Under the pieces are notes generated by a model that was not told the DNA's origin, did not search any database, and worked only from the letters and a program-made list of their open reading frames with translations. Made by a program: the position numbers and the translations under genes. Positions 1 through 12,961 of a DNA stretch of 64,000 nucleotides are shown here, piece by piece. Location: the NCBI GenBank assembly GCA_963989385.1, contig OZ022500.1, positions 105,875,842 through 105,939,841 of the forward strand. The letters run 5' to 3'. Position 1 is the first letter of the stretch. Each line of letters starts with the position of its first letter. This DNA comes from Ctena decussata (lineage: Eukaryota; Mollusca; Bivalvia; Lucinida; Lucinidae).

Positions 1-1176
1 CATCAATGCATTTGCTCCTTATGTGCCATCATCTTAATTTTGTGCACTATTCAGCGGCAGTTGAGACCCTGGTGAAACTGCGAGTATACGGTTCGTCTGA
101 GTTTTTCGATCATGCTGTTCGAACATGTCTTAAGGTTCCTTTTAAATGAACCGGAACTGTTTCAAATGCATTATCTGACACCTCAATTCCAACATGTCCA
201 AGGGAACGAGGCAATTTCTTTAATTTGAGGTATCACGTGGTCAAAGACGGGATTTACTGGATTTGTAAATTAGTTCTGTATCCCAAAATCAATGAAGATA
301 GTGACAGAAATGACGCTTATCTTGCTGAATGAAAGAGACTTTTACTTACATACATTTAAGTATTTTCATTAGGATTGTACTTAATCCAGTCATCTTGGCC
401 TTGCGCAATAGTGGTCTTTGAATATTAATATAATCATATCTGACAAAGATTTAAAGCCGAGATAAATCCTTTATTGGAGTGTCTTCTTAACATAGGAATA
501 ACAAGTATTAAAAAGTATTATTTTCTTTGATATTCTAAAATACGACAGACACATTTTTAATGTTTAATTGTATCTATTTGGTATTTAATAGTGTCTAGCC
601 AACCATTTGTATTTATGACACTAATAGCCTAATCTATTTATAAAACCTCATGTTAGTACGGTGTCAGTTTGTTCCTGTCCAAAACCGACTACGCACTTCC
701 ATGTGCACTGGCCGCAAGGAAAAACAAAGGACACTATATCTCAGATGATTAAATGATCTTTCTTAATGATTAAACAGACTCAATTTAGTTGGGTTACAAC
801 AACAAAAACATATCAATTGCCATTTCGGTTCATAGTGGTATGGACAATTTCTTTTGTTTTGCTTATTTTTTATTTAGCTATTTAAACTAACAAATATTGC
901 CTATGCACTATGTCTCAAATTATCACAATGCTCCAGGCCGAGTCTATGACACTTTATTTTTTTTTTTATTCAAATGTATCTGTTAATATAGTTCTGTCTT
1001 TAAGAGTTATCCTAAATGGATTTAATTATTTTACTTTCCTTTGAAACAAACACTATTAAGTGTTTTTGTGATTTACGTTAACGTGCCGATGAAATTTAAA
1101 CCTCGTTCAGTCTTCAATACATTAACTGCCAAGCCTATTTCCCCAGTTTTCGTTCGGAAAGTCGGAGAAAGGCCTG
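1..1176. other. AT-rich stretch, nothing recognised
   Basis: I see no coding motif, tRNA-like promoter, terminal repeat or tandem array here. There is a short T tract near 957-968. The short open frames in it have no recognisable domain. Confidence 0.6.
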
Positions 1177-1397
1177 GGGTCGTATTCATAAAGCCACTTA
1201 AGTCGTTGCTATGCTGTTGCTAAGGGTAAATATCTATAAAGGAGATTCTCTACAACTATGAAATTTGGTCTGGAGGAACAGTCTTTGTAAGACTGTTCCT
1301 CCAGAGCAAATTTCATAGTTATAGGGAATCTCCTTCAAAGAAATTTAGCCTTAGCAACAGCATAGCAACGACTTAAGTCGTTTTATGAATACGGCCC
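1177..1397. mobile_element. MITE family B, copy 1 (CTG target duplication)
   Basis: A near-perfect palindrome of about 220 bp. The left end reads GGGTCGTATTCATAAA and the right end is its near inverse complement, ending GAATACGGCCC. The arms meet at a tight turn around 1288, between two copies of the 'ctgttcctccag' segment. It is flanked by CTG on both sides (1174-1176, 1398-1400). GGGCC-type termini with a 3-bp CWG duplication are features known from PIF/Harbinger elements, so a Harbinger-derived non-autonomous element is the best assignment (inference). It holds no coding capacity. Confidence 0.88.
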
Positions 1398-1829
1398 CTG
1401 GTTTTAAAATTTCTTATGTACATGTTATTCATTTTGCTTATATATTGACAGAAAAAGCAAATAAGATGAAGTTTAACAGAAATAATTTTGTCACACTGCA
1501 CAATACACGTACCCTCGCTTGTCTCCATTTACCAAGTCTTTATTTTGACGGAAAGCCAAGGGTTAAATCTATGTATACCTAATGGCCTTATTTCATTAAT
1601 TTTATTTTTGCACTTACTTAAAAAAAGAAACGGTATGACTCTACATCGAAATAGTTAATTTTCCGTTTTAGATTGAAATGCATCGCGTGCAGCATCATAC
1701 GCTGTGTTCATTTCTCAACATATACTTCTTGCAAGAGCATCGAATCACATAATCGGAATAAAGTTAGTGCTTTCATTATTTTTGAACTCTAGAAATGATG
1801 CATGGACCTAGGCGGAAAATAAAGATGAG

Positions 1830-2050
1830 GGGCCGTATTCATAAAACGACTTAAGTGGTTGCTCTGCTGTTGCTAAGGCTTAATTTCTTTGAAGGAGATT
1901 CCCTACAACCATGAAATTTGCTCTGGAGGAACAGTCTTACAAAGACTGTTCCTCCAGACCAAATTTCATAGTTGTAGGGCATCTCCTTTATATATATTTA
2001 GCCTTAGCAACCGCATAGCAACGACTTAAGTGGCTTTATGAATACGGCCC
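1830..2050. mobile_element. MITE family B, copy 2
   Basis: Same palindrome as the copy at 1177-1397, only about 430 bp away. Termini are GGGCCGTATTC and GAATACGGCCC. Flanks are GAG on the left and CAG on the right, so the 3-bp duplication is imperfect, either through mutation or because one flank was rearranged. No coding capacity. Confidence 0.87.
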
Positions 2051-2053
2051 CAG

Positions 2054-2972
2054 GTTTGCGCATATAAAACTAGTGTATTCTGCAACTGTACATCAACATA
2101 CTAAACCTAAAAACTATGCAACTTACAGAACACACATAAAAATCTGTTTACCTATTTTTTCTATTATTTTCTTTTTCTTTTTAAACTATAAAACAAAACC
2201 CGAAAACGAAGATATAACGGTGACCACAATTCTAGGAAAACAACCACATGGATATGAATTTCTGCCATTTTAAAGATTTACTCCCTTGTTAATAACAATA
2301 AAAATGAATTATATATCAATAAGTTTTCGAACAATTGCGTTCCGACAAAAATGGTACAACTTCCAAGCTGAAAGTTTTGCCTCATGCCTGACCCGGACTG
2401 TGGCACTGTAACGAACTTTCATACTCTAAACTATATGACTGTTTGAATAGTAAACATATAACATTCCAGCACAAGAATCTGCATTCTGTCTGGTACTTGA
2501 CAATTAACCCATGATGGTTTTTTTCTGACTTTAAGAAAGACCACTCCTGACTGAAGGAAATCTTTACATGCAAAAAAAAAAAAAGAAAAGAAAACAATAA
2601 CAATCCTGCAATCCGAAATAGATCTTTCTTCTATATGTTTCTAAGTATCCGCCTGTTTACTTCAAACAGAATTAAGGTCGCTACCTCAATTTCAACGAAA
2701 TGGAAGAGATGTTATACACCTAGCGACAGATCTTGAAGAGGAGATGCATTTCAAATTTCATGAAAACAAATATATCGACAGTGCAGTACCTTTTTCAAAG
2801 TTATGAACATCAAACAGTCTGGTATTATACTGGACAAAAGAAGTTAAGGATCAAACATTAGACTGAAAATTTTATATTGAGAAAAGTAATTTTCAAAAAA
2901 TCACTTTCTTTTGTTCAATACATTTAACAATGCTGCACAAGACTGCATGACAAATAATAAGATCTGATCACC
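2054..2972. other. no recognised feature
   Basis: AT-rich DNA with an A-rich tract at about 2570-2600. I find no domain, repeat family or RNA gene signal. Confidence 0.55.
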
Positions 2973-4248
2973 TGACACACCAGCAGAAATGAATAAACAG
3001 GCATAACCCTAAAATCAAAGTGAAAACGGGCATTAACACAAAACTGAATGTCCATTATTTTTGCCTTATGTACGCAAAATCATTTTCAGGTCTCAATGTG
3101 TCCTCCAAGGGCCTGAATAACTGTATGACAGCCACTCGGTATGTTTCTGGTAAATTCCGAGAGGCCCATTTAGGGACTTGTTTGCCATTTTTATGAAATT
3201 CCTAGATGAGCTCTCCTTGAGTTTCAGGAAGCCTCTCGTGATCAGGATTGGTGGTGTAACAAGTCCAAAGAATGCTCAATCGGATTTAGAACTTGTGATT
3301 AAATTGACATGTCAATGCGGGCGATTGTTTCTGTCACTAGGTACTGGTCCAACACATTTGCCCTGTGACTCGATGATGTCATCGCCAAATGCTTCAGAAA
3401 ACGGTCTCGAAATTGAATAATACGTGTCATTCCTAACTCGAACACCAATCAGAGCGCTTCTGTCTGGCATGCACAAGTCCTCACACTTGCCAATCCAGAT
3501 GGCGCACCATACCATCACCCACATGTCATATTCCGCAACACGATTCAATTCATAGTCTACACGACGTGTACCTGACAGGCGTCACACCCTTCTCCCATCA
3601 TCGTGGATATCTACATACAAATCTGGACTCATCTGTGCAAAGATCATGGGTCCAATGACCCAGCTGCCAATTTGTGCCACTTTTTGCTGACTGTCTCCTC
3701 GCATTTCTATGGAATCGCATCAATCCTGGCCTCATTATCAGCATGCAAGTGCGCAAATTAGCTGTGTAAAGTCTTTTACTAACCGTTTAAGCTGAAATTG
3801 ACCGATTAATGATATAATGGACAAACAATGCGCGTTCTCACAGTGTTATTGTGATGAACCAGTAGCTTGGGACAGAGACTGTCGTCCGTATGGACAAGTC
3901 TAGTTAACGGCAAGTTTTAAATCTGATTGACAATGCTTGACAGAACACTCTGTCAGAATACAAAACACCAATTCTAAACACCAGAGGTTTCAGGAAACTC
4001 CTGGAGAGCTATTTTAGGATTTTCATGAAAAATGGCAAACGGGTCCCCAAATGAGCCCCTGGCGCTTTACCAAAAGAACACCGAGTAGCTGCCATGCAGT
4101 TATTCAGACACCCAGAGATACCGATGACCACTGACAGTGGTTTTGCATGGATAAAGCCAAGAATCACGGACATTCAATTTTATGGTGATGCCAATTTTCA
4201 CTTCAGTTTTGGAGGTATATCTGTTTATTAGTTTCTACTGGTGTATCA
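2973..4248. mobile_element. Tc1-like DNA transposon remnant with inverted ends
   Basis: Left end TGACACACCAGCAGAAATGA and right end inverse of TGATACACCAGTAGAAACTA form terminal inverted repeats that extend inward for tens of bases. Inside the left end, the minus strand carries Tc1-family transposase motifs (see 3100-3548). Inside the right end, about 3975-4150, lies an inverted copy of the same C-terminal coding segment seen at about 3100-3250. The element is therefore a palindromic composite and not a simple Tc1 copy. No clear TA duplication is visible at the borders as I place them. Tc1/mariner origin rests on the protein motifs. Confidence 0.75.
3100..3548 (-). pseudogene. Tc1-like transposase fragment (broken)
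   Basis: An open minus-strand segment at 3312-3548 contains VMVWCAIWIG near its start and ends in RNNRPH, matching the Tc1 DDE block where VMVWGxI and DNARPH are usual. Just downstream, in another frame at about 3265-3300, the strand reads VLNPIEHSLDLL, the classic Tc1 'DLNPIEH.WD' block carrying the third acidic residue. The aspartate of DNARPH is replaced and the frame is shifted, so it cannot encode an active enzyme. The N-terminal paired-type DNA-binding region is not recognisable. It lies inside the inverted-repeat element 2973-4248. Confidence 0.72.
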
Positions 4249-5243
4249 CGTTATCCGATTTCAATATTTTTCATGCAGTTCTGTGTCGCTTTGACAGCTG
4301 TATTGAACAGAAGAAAACTATATTTCGATAATTTATTTTACATGATTTAAGCTTCAGTCAAATATTTGATCCCTAAGTTTATTTGTCCAGTATACGTCAC
4401 ATTATAGAAAATTAGTTTAATCAAGAATAAGCAAGATGAACAAAATGACTTCTTGCAGTAGATGTCCATGTCATGTTGAGAAATCTGAATTTTCCAAGTT
4501 GCTGGCTTCATTTTATATTGGCAGATCTGCATAAAGCATTGTTTAGACCGAGTTCATTTTATGGTGAAAAGTTTATGAAGCTATATTGTAGGAACTAGGT
4601 CAGATACACGCCTTTCTGCTAGAAAGCCTTCATTTAGGCATATTTCAGCTACTTCAACTGTATCGCGAAAAATCCATTGCTTTACAACGAACAAACATTT
4701 GCAAGACAAATGCAAACATGTTTTCAAGAGCTTCTGATTGCCTATTTATTTCGTGAAAAGAAAATAATAATAATAATAATAGTAATGGCCTTAATGCAGG
4801 GACACAAATTTTATGTTAAGCTCTCTGGTAGCATTTGGAAATAATCAGAATATTTGTTTTTTTGTTTTTTCTTATATAGATATATACAAAATCAAAAGTC
4901 CGATATCGCCAATAATACTGTTTATATTTATAATTTGTTGTTGTTGTTTAAATGTTGCTTCGTGTATTAAACGCTTTAAAATTCTATAGGAAAAAGTATT
5001 ACGCAGTCTGTTTGCGTTTGAAAAAGCCGCTTGCTGTTATAAGAAAGCTAAATCTGATTTATTCTGTCATTTTGATAAATTTTCAAAGGTTACATAGTCT
5101 CAATAATATTACTACTATTGTTGTTTATAGCTAGCTTATCATTTTTATTTATATAAATTAAAGTGAAAACCTGTTCACTCTTAAGTATAGATTGGTTCTA
5201 TCCAAAAGTGTCAATTACCCCGTAATTAATGCCTTGGAGACTT
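4249..5243. other. no recognised feature
   Basis: AT-rich DNA with a short AAT microsatellite near 4765-4782. I see no coding motif or terminal repeats. Confidence 0.55.
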
Positions 5244-5247
5244 ACAT

Positions 5248-5478
5248 GAGCAGCGACGCGAGAAAACCAACAATGTGGTTGTGCGCCCTGCGCAGACTGA
5301 GATCAGCCTGGGCATCCGCCCAGTCCGATCAGACTCTTCGCTAAGCGCTTAAAGGGTAGCTAAGGGTCTAAGCTACCTTCATGCGGACAGCGAAGACTCT
5401 GATCAGACTGGGCGGATGCCCAGGCTGATCTGAGTCTGCGCTGGGCGCACAACCACATTGTTGGTTTTCTCGTGGCTC
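5248..5478. mobile_element. MITE family A, copy 1 (ACAT duplication)
   Basis: Palindromic element starting GAGCAGCGACGCGAGAAAAC and ending in the inverse, GTGGCTC. Each arm of about 100 bp itself contains a smaller hairpin around 'gcctgggcatccgcccag'. Target duplication ACAT at 5244-5247 and 5479-5482. The 4-bp duplication and GAG termini would suit Sola-type or another 4-bp-duplicating DNA transposon superfamily (inference). Non-coding. Confidence 0.9.
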
Positions 5479-5482
5479 ACAT

Positions 5483-7714
5483 TTCATATTCATATTGTTG
5501 ATAAAACCGTCAAAACCTTGTATTTCTTTGCACCAGTATTCGGCGCTTGAAACCAGGGATTTAACCCATGATCCCTTGATCCAAGAAAATCTCGCTGGTT
5601 CTTCATTTATTTAAAGTATATAAGCATTAATCAAATCGTGTGCCGGAGATTTCATCTAAGTAAACAGGGAACAGTGATAGATTGAAATTTAAACAGAGAA
5701 AATTCAGAAAATTGTGAAAGTAGAAGTGGAAAAAATGTCAAAATGGGAATGAGATTTGCAAATTGTGTAGATACAAGACAACAATTAAATTGGAAATGTG
5801 TCAAAAATATAAATCAAGTTTTCAATATTGTAACCCTTTGGCCTTCTGGCATTTCGTTTCCTAAGCCTCTGTTGCAATATTCGGAAACTGGCACTAAAGA
5901 AGGTAAACGCGAAAACACAAATCAGTCGCACTAAATTTGTTTTGGTACTTCTTTATTTTAAAATACCCAAGAGCAACAAAACCAATCATTTGGAAAATTG
6001 TTATTTTGTTAGGGCAAATTGCGGGGTTGACACACAGAAAACAATGAATGATTTATAAATATACATGTAGTTAAATTTCTCCAATTAATTCAACCTGTTT
6101 TCCATTAAAATACATATCAAAATAAAGAAAAATATTGCCGATTTCGAATAATGTAACATTGTATTCAAAAATGATATCGCGAAATATAAAGAGTTGTCCC
6201 CTGCATTTTCAGTGCAATTTACTATATAAGTATGTCATTTGAGGGATCATATGTACAACTTTAAAATCATCCAATTTAATATTAATACAAACGTATGAAA
6301 AAATAATCACAACACTAAGGAGGACGATTGAATGTTGATAATCTATACGCATAAAAAGTCGGTGTTAATCGAATTTTTTGATAATATCGTGTGAAACGTG
6401 GCTGTCCTATACAATTCAATGCATTTCGCGCTGTTGTTTCTGTTGCTACAAGTTAAACCGAATGATGATAAAAGTTGCGAATGACACCATCACCCATGAA
6501 TCTAATGCAGCGCCTCACAAAAAACTTTGGTCTGCATATGAGCAGAACGAGACATCATAGCCAAACACATAATTATAATCATGAAAAAAATATGGCAAAA
6601 GAAAGTTGAATGATCAAGAACAAACTGAAGTAAGAGCAAAAGGAAATCACTCGTTGGATATGATGGGCGCGGTCAAAGACCCGTTCAGTTGCCAACCTTC
6701 TGTAATATAAAGTCAGCATGCAAAATGAATAAAACAATGAATATGCATGTATTTGTATTTCTGAAATTGCTCCGTTTTGCATTAGTTCTGGTTATCAAAT
6801 AACAGACTAGCGCACAATATGGTGTACACGGTCTGAATAATCATACAATAACAAATATTAAGCTGATATTTACAATGTTTCTGTTTTGGCACACAAGCAT
6901 CAAAACATTCTTTAGTTTCTGTAGGAAGCAAGTTAAACATCATTGGAATCTACTTTTGAACAGCGCCCAGAGAAAATATTTCATTTGCAACAAAGATTAT
7001 TGATACAAACAGGGAAAATCTCTGTTAAAAAGATGGCTTATAGCCATCCTCAGGGACTCTTTTAGAAACAATTTTGGAGGGAAAACGAAAAATGAAACGG
7101 TTACTATAGAAAAATCCAAGAAATGACACGATCAAATTCCACATCCTCAACACTAAGCTGGAAGGGAATAGCAACAGCATGTAACAAATTTAACAAAGAT
7201 GGACCAAAAGAGAAGCTCTGGTTTGGGACGGTCCGTAACAAATTAACAGTAACCGTATGCAGCATAAACTAGTTTCTGATGCACCAATCTCCGCTCCTAG
7301 GGTTCTGCAGAAGTATTTTAATTCTGGTAACGATGTATTACCCGCACCTTACTGGAACATATCCATGACTGCAGTACGGGGCACTGTGCGTCCGTCTATG
7401 TAAGTTTCTGCTATAGTTCATCAGATTTATATACTCAGCAAAAGTAAAAAAGGTATTCACGTAATAGTTTTCAAGCTTGAGTGAACAGGTGTGAAAATAC
7501 CTTGCTGCTCAATGCATAATTAGCTACGTCATTTTGGGTTCTTTTGAAAATGTTGAAACAAACGCTGTTTCAAACATTAAAAGGTAGTCTTCTGTTTTCA
7601 CATACAAACCTTGAAAATAGCAGAATTTAAACGCACGAAAAAGTGAAATCAAACAAAGCGTCATCGACATCTAAGATCAGACACTTAGAAACCAGTCTTG
7701 ACAAAATATTTATA
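5483..7714. other. no recognised feature
   Basis: AT-rich DNA. Short open frames at 5743-5934 and 6378-6560 have no recognisable domain. No repeat shared with the rest of the window is evident. Confidence 0.5.
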
Positions 7715-7814
7715 TTTGCGGCCATGATACACAGACCAGAAGTGATTTTTCACCGCATTTTTTAAAAAAATGCAGTGCAAAAATCACTTCTGATCTGTGA
7801 ATCATGGCCGCAAA
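7715..7814. repeat. 100-bp inverted repeat (small foldback)
   Basis: The left arm begins TTTGCGGCCATGAT and the right arm ends ATCATGGCCGCAAA. The arms also share 'agaagtgatttttcac' and its inverse, and the centre is TTTTTTAAAAAAA. This is a near-complete hairpin that could be a tiny MITE. I found no second copy and no convincing target duplication. Confidence 0.75.
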
Positions 7815-10800
7815 CAAAGTGCTAAATACTGATCTTTCAGGTCCAAACTCAGTTGAGAATGGAATGTCTATAGGAAACTCAATATGCCATAACTAATAGA
7901 AAAAAAGTCTAACAACCACCACCGTGCAATTAATACTGTAAGATCTGAATGAAAAGTAAAGTGAAGAAACCATACAATTTAATGGATAGATCAAGAAATC
8001 ATCGCAAACTTAAAATCGCTATTTGTTTAATTCTAAGAAAGATAATTTTACAGATGGCCATTTTAAAATCTCATTTGCAAATACCAGATGCATTGTTTGA
8101 AGACATTTAAGTGGCTTTATTATGGTCATGAAAGCACAGAATGCACTGAAAAAGAAAAAAAAAAAAAAAAAAAAAAAAAAACTCGCGCATGCGCAATTTT
8201 TAACTTGTCAGATTTACTAAAACTGGTCTTGCAGTGAAAACTCTCATATTGGAAGAAAACTGGTGGCAAGTTTTCTAGCAAATTGTCCTCAAATGTCTCA
8301 CAAATCGCAAAAATTGTAATTTTACGGATATATACTGAAATGCACTATCTTGGATTTTGCTAAGAACAGTTGATACTTTTTTTTTTATTTTTGCTAAGTA
8401 TTGTTGTTTGGTCCACGTGGAATCTTTCTAACTCATCACTGATTCATCAAAGAAAACATACAAAAAATAACGGTGCGATAAAACAAAAATTAGGCGGTGT
8501 CACTAACTCCAGCGCATGAAATATGGAGCTAAAGAGATTCACCAGTTGAATCCCGGAGAGCCCAGCTAAAGACAACAAACAGAAGCAGTCACTAACCAAC
8601 AGCTCTAAAAGTATGCCGACTTAAAAAGGGAAGATACACATAAAGGAGAGACAATCGAAACAAAGAGCTAGACTGTTTTAAAGGAATACAATGGTAAAGA
8701 AGAATAATACTGCATTTGATTAAACCTGACAAACAGTTGGTTCACAAAGAAAGCGCCTTCAGAAGCCATTTACTTTCTGAAAGTATCATTCTGGACTCTG
8801 AATAGAAACAAACGACTGAAGTGAAAAAAATAACATGCATGCAAATGGCGTTTATTATTTCTCGGTAAATATCAACAAAATATTAAAAACAATCTGTGTT
8901 GTAATTCACGCAATGCTGGGAACATACGTTATTCCGATAATTTTCGGGCTTCCAGACAAATTAGATTTTGCCGAGAAGCTTTCGGGGTGTTGATTGCTCT
9001 GTCTCCAAATTATGGTATAAGGAGCTTGGGGGTTGTCAAAACTCTTATGTACTCGGGTAAAATGCAAGCCGGATTGAGTGCCTACATAGTCTAGCACAGA
9101 AGAGAAAACCCAAATTGTTAGTAAACGTCTGGAGACATAGTGTCACATCTAAATGTACGTGGTTCTTAAACTAATTAAAACAGCATAAATCCCAGCGCTA
9201 ATGCAACGTGATATGAAATGTGTAATCATTGTTACATTTTGCTGTAGACAACAGGCTTAACAGCTTAAGAAGTGTCTAAACAAAACAAATGTTAGCTGTA
9301 ACTAAATTGTCTGTTTGGTAACATGACACAACACGAAAATAAACATATTTTCCTCTTTTTAACAACCAAGAAGACTTCAAGTGCAACGGCCTAATTTCAT
9401 TACTTTTTAATTCCATTATAATACTGACTATTGCAAATTCAAGAATTTCCCACTTCTTTTACAAACACTGGGTTGAGCAAAGTTGCACGTCGATACTAAG
9501 CAAATCAAAACAAGATCTGCGTGTCTGGAAGATACGAAATGAAAGGTATTCCTCCGAAATGAAACTTTAGAAATGAGTGTCATTTAAGAGCAATGAAAAC
9601 ATTCATACGAAAGAATGTGGATCAGACAATAAAAGGCAGATTAAAACATACAGTTCTTTAACACAGTTTCAATATACAGTCGATTCAAAGACAGATATGT
9701 ACCAGAGAGGGGTCCAAATCGAAAATAATATGACTAGAAGATGAGTTTAAACGAATAACTATTTTCAATTTCTTAGGATCTTCCGACTGATCTCAAAGAA
9801 TCAAAAGTTAAATAGATACTGTTCTATTGCTGAGGTACGGGGAGACGTTTAACGGCCGACATACGGCACACCACCATCTGTTATTTTTAAGCCAACAACG
9901 TACGTCTTAATGAGGTGAAAAATAGTCTGACATTGGCTTCATACTCGAGCTGTCCGCTAAATACTTTAGCAGTAGGATATAGCTTAATAGAGATGGCGTT
10001 TGTGTTTGGGAACTCATCCACAATGCCAGAGTTTTCCTTTCTATATGTTTGAATTTTACTCTTTTTTGTTGTTGTTGTTGTTGTAATACAAATAATAATT
10101 GAAGATATCCAGGCAAAGCCAAGACAATGAAGAAGAAGAAAAAAGAGAAACACAAACGACTTAACGGAACAACACTTTTTCCATGACAGTAAGAGGTTGC
10201 AACAACAGAAAGAAGTCAGTAGTTAAACTACTGGGGCTTTAAACATGCTAAAGTGCATCATGGTACAGTGCAGTTCTGATGCAGTTCCAAAAGCAAATAG
10301 ATATAAGGTCTGGCACCAGTTATAATGAAGATATGTCGTAGGGCTGACATCTTAAATCTGCTTTTGGAAATGTATGTTAATGATCATGATCACCATATCA
10401 TCGCGAAAAAAAATCCATATGCTAGATTATTTCTGAAGAGATAATCGTTCGATCATGTCAATAAAAGGTCAAAAATATTGAAAAGGTCACAGGCAATTAA
10501 ACACAATATGAAATATGTACACAAAATACCAGTCTACCTACACTAATACCTTTGTTACTAAAACAATAAAAACAGAACGATTAATTAATAATCCGATGTA
10601 TGACAGTTATCGAAGTATCAATTTTTTCCTGTCCTTAGTTTGTTGACATTAGTTCATGCGAGTTATTTAGACCCTTAAAATCTGCCAATAAATGACATGA
10701 ACCCATCATAAGTGTGGGCACAGGAAAACACTGGTCCGGAACGTTCGACAAACAGTTTGGAATCATATGGAGTGATACACGTGACAATAAATGACACAAC

Positions 10801-10896
10801 TTATCCATCTTATCTCCGGGTAGATACGTCCTGTTTATCTTTTAAACGTTCCAAATTCTGAAGAAAGGGAAAATCCTTGTTATAGTAAGACTGTTG
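7815..10896. other. no recognised feature; poly(A) tract at 8155-8181
   Basis: Apart from a pure A run at about 8155-8181 and a short GTT microsatellite at about 10067-10083, I see no coding motif, RNA gene or dispersed repeat. The minus-strand open frames near 9887-10155 include the microsatellite translated as low-complexity residues and are not credible genes. Confidence 0.5.
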
Positions 10897-12237
10897 TTTA
10901 CCTCGGGACTATCATTAGTGAAACATTTGTTCGACCTGGGACGATCTACAATAAGACTATTTTTGCCTTGGAACTATCAGTAGTGACACTATTGTTCGCC
11001 TTGGGACGATCAGTAGTAAGACTCACTATCTGTAGTAAGACTTTAGTTTGCACTGGAAGTATCTTATGTAAGATTATTCTTCGCCCTGGAACAATCAGGT
11101 GTAAGATTATTGTTCGCCCTGGAACGATCTGTTGTAAGACTATGGTTCGCCCTTGAACGATCAGTAGTGACACTATTGTTCGCCTTGGAGCGATCAGTAG
11201 TAAGACTAATGATCGCCCGTTAACGATCTGTAGTAGGACTTTTGTTTGGCCTGGAACGTTCTGTTATAAGATTATTGTTCGCTCTGGAACAATCTGATGT
11301 AAGATTATTGTTTGTCTGGAACGATCTGTTGTAAGACTATTGTTCGCCCTGGAACGATCAGCACTGAGGCTATTGATTGCCCTGGAACGACCAGGAGTAA
11401 GACGATTGTTCGCCATGTTCGTACTCGAACAATTTGTGGTATATGTAAGACTATTATTCGCCCTGGAACGATTAGAGTTGTAAGACTTCTTTTCGCTCGG
11501 AAACTATCAGTAGTAGGAAAATTGTTCGCACTGATACGATCTGTTGTAAGAAATTGTTCGCCCTGTAGCGGTCAGTAATAAGACTATTGTTCGCCCAACA
11601 ATGACCAGTAGTAAGACTTCTATTTGCCCTTGAAGGACGAATAGTAAGTCTATTGTTCTCCCTGGAACCATCAATAGTAAGACTTTTGTTCGCCCCAGAA
11701 CAATATGTAGTAAGACTATTATTCGCCCAGGAACGATCTCGAGTAACACTCCTTTTCGCTCTGGAACGATCTGTAGTAGCACTATTGTTCGGCCTGGAAC
11801 TAACAGTAGTACGACTATTGTTTGCCCTGGAACGATATGTAGTAACGCAATTGATCGCCCTGGAACAGTATGTAGTAATACTTTTGTCCGCACTGGTCCC
11901 ATCTGTAATAAGGCTATTCGATTGAAAGGGAAAGAAGTAAGACAATTGTTTGCACTGGAACGATCAATAGAAAGACTATTGTTCGCACTGGAACGAACTA
12001 TACTAAGACTACTGAATGCCCTAGAACGATCTGTAGTTAGAGTTCGCCCTGGAACAATATGTTGTTAAACTATTGTTTACCCATCAACGATCAGTAGTAA
12101 GGCTATTTCTCGTCCATGAACGATCAATTGTAAGACTATTGTTTGCCCTGGAACGATCTGTCTTAAGACATTTTTTTCGCCCTGGAACGATCAGAATAAT
12201 GACTATTATGACTATTGTTCGCCCTGGAACGACCAGT

Positions 12238-12394
12238 ACTATAAGCGTGGCTCGGAGAGGGATGCCCGCTGCCTGCCGAGACCTGTCCACCATCTCTTCT
12301 CTTTCAAACGTTTGGGGTTTAGCGACACTGAAGAAGTTAAACACAGAAACGCGCGTCTGGCGCACTAAAATTGGTATGGATACGTCTATACTAA
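12238..12394 (+). repeat. dispersed repeat family E, uninterrupted copy
   Basis: This segment breaks the 33-bp periodicity of the surrounding minisatellite. It contains 'gtggctcggagaggg', 'tgccgagacctgtcc' and 'cagaaacgcgcgtctgg', in that order. The same three blocks occur in inverse orientation at 40633-40770 and 42677-42708, where a TIR element splits them. It serves as the empty-site reference for that insertion. No coding potential is seen, and its class is unknown. Confidence 0.8.
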
Positions 12395-12755
12395 GTAATT
12401 TGTTCGCCCTGGAACGATCAGAAGTAAAACTATTTTTTCAGCCCTAGAACGATCAGTAGGAAGACTGTTGTTCGCTCTGGTATGATTCGTTGTAAGACTT
12501 TTGTTCGCCCTGGAACGATCAGTACAATTGTTCGCCCTGGAATGATCAGACTCAGCATTTTGTTCGCTCTGAAACGATCACTAAGCAAGGCTGTTTTTTA
12601 CCCCTGAACGATCAGTAGTAAGACTGTTGTTCGCCCTTGGACGGCCTGTAGTTAGATTATTGTTTGCCCTGGAACAATCTGGAGTAAAATAATTTGTTCG
12701 CCCTGGAACGATCTGTATTTAGACTATTGTTTGCTATTGAACAAACTGTAGTAGG

Positions 12756-12961
12756 ATTTGGTTGGTTTGTTGATTTGGATTTAACGGCCTCTTTGAGACA
12801 GTACTTAAGTCTGCAGAGAGGGGTCGAACTGAAATACGAGAGAAAAATATCCAAACAACCCCGCCCGCGCCTACTGCAAGCACAGTTAGCCCTTGCCCTA
12901 CTATGATCCAAATTAGTAAGACACTGAAAGTTACCCAGCACCATAACCCGACTCACCACCC
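12756..12961 (-). mobile_element. SINE-like repeat family B copy
   Basis: Read on the minus strand it starts GGGTGGTGAGTCGGGTTATG, passes 'agtagggcaagggctaactgtgcttgcagtagg' and ends in 'tactgtctcaaagaggccgttaaa' followed by a CAAACCAACC-type tail. Related copies lie at 42978-43204, 44020-44218, 47560-47990 and 42145-42214. It is inserted in the minisatellite. I cannot see a clear tRNA A/B box in its head, so the promoter type is unknown. Confidence 0.8.

Noticed and set aside
1174..1401. 5-bp CCWGG target duplication for family B
   Set aside because: CCTGG or CCAGG can be aligned on both sides of copies 1 and 6, but copies 3, 4 and 5 and the LINE reading frame fit only a 3-bp duplication with symmetrical GGGCC ends.
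11472..11945. 157-codon minus-strand frame as a repeat protein
   Set aside because: It is the 33-bp minisatellite read through, and other frames on both strands are open over the same stretch, so openness is not evidence of coding.
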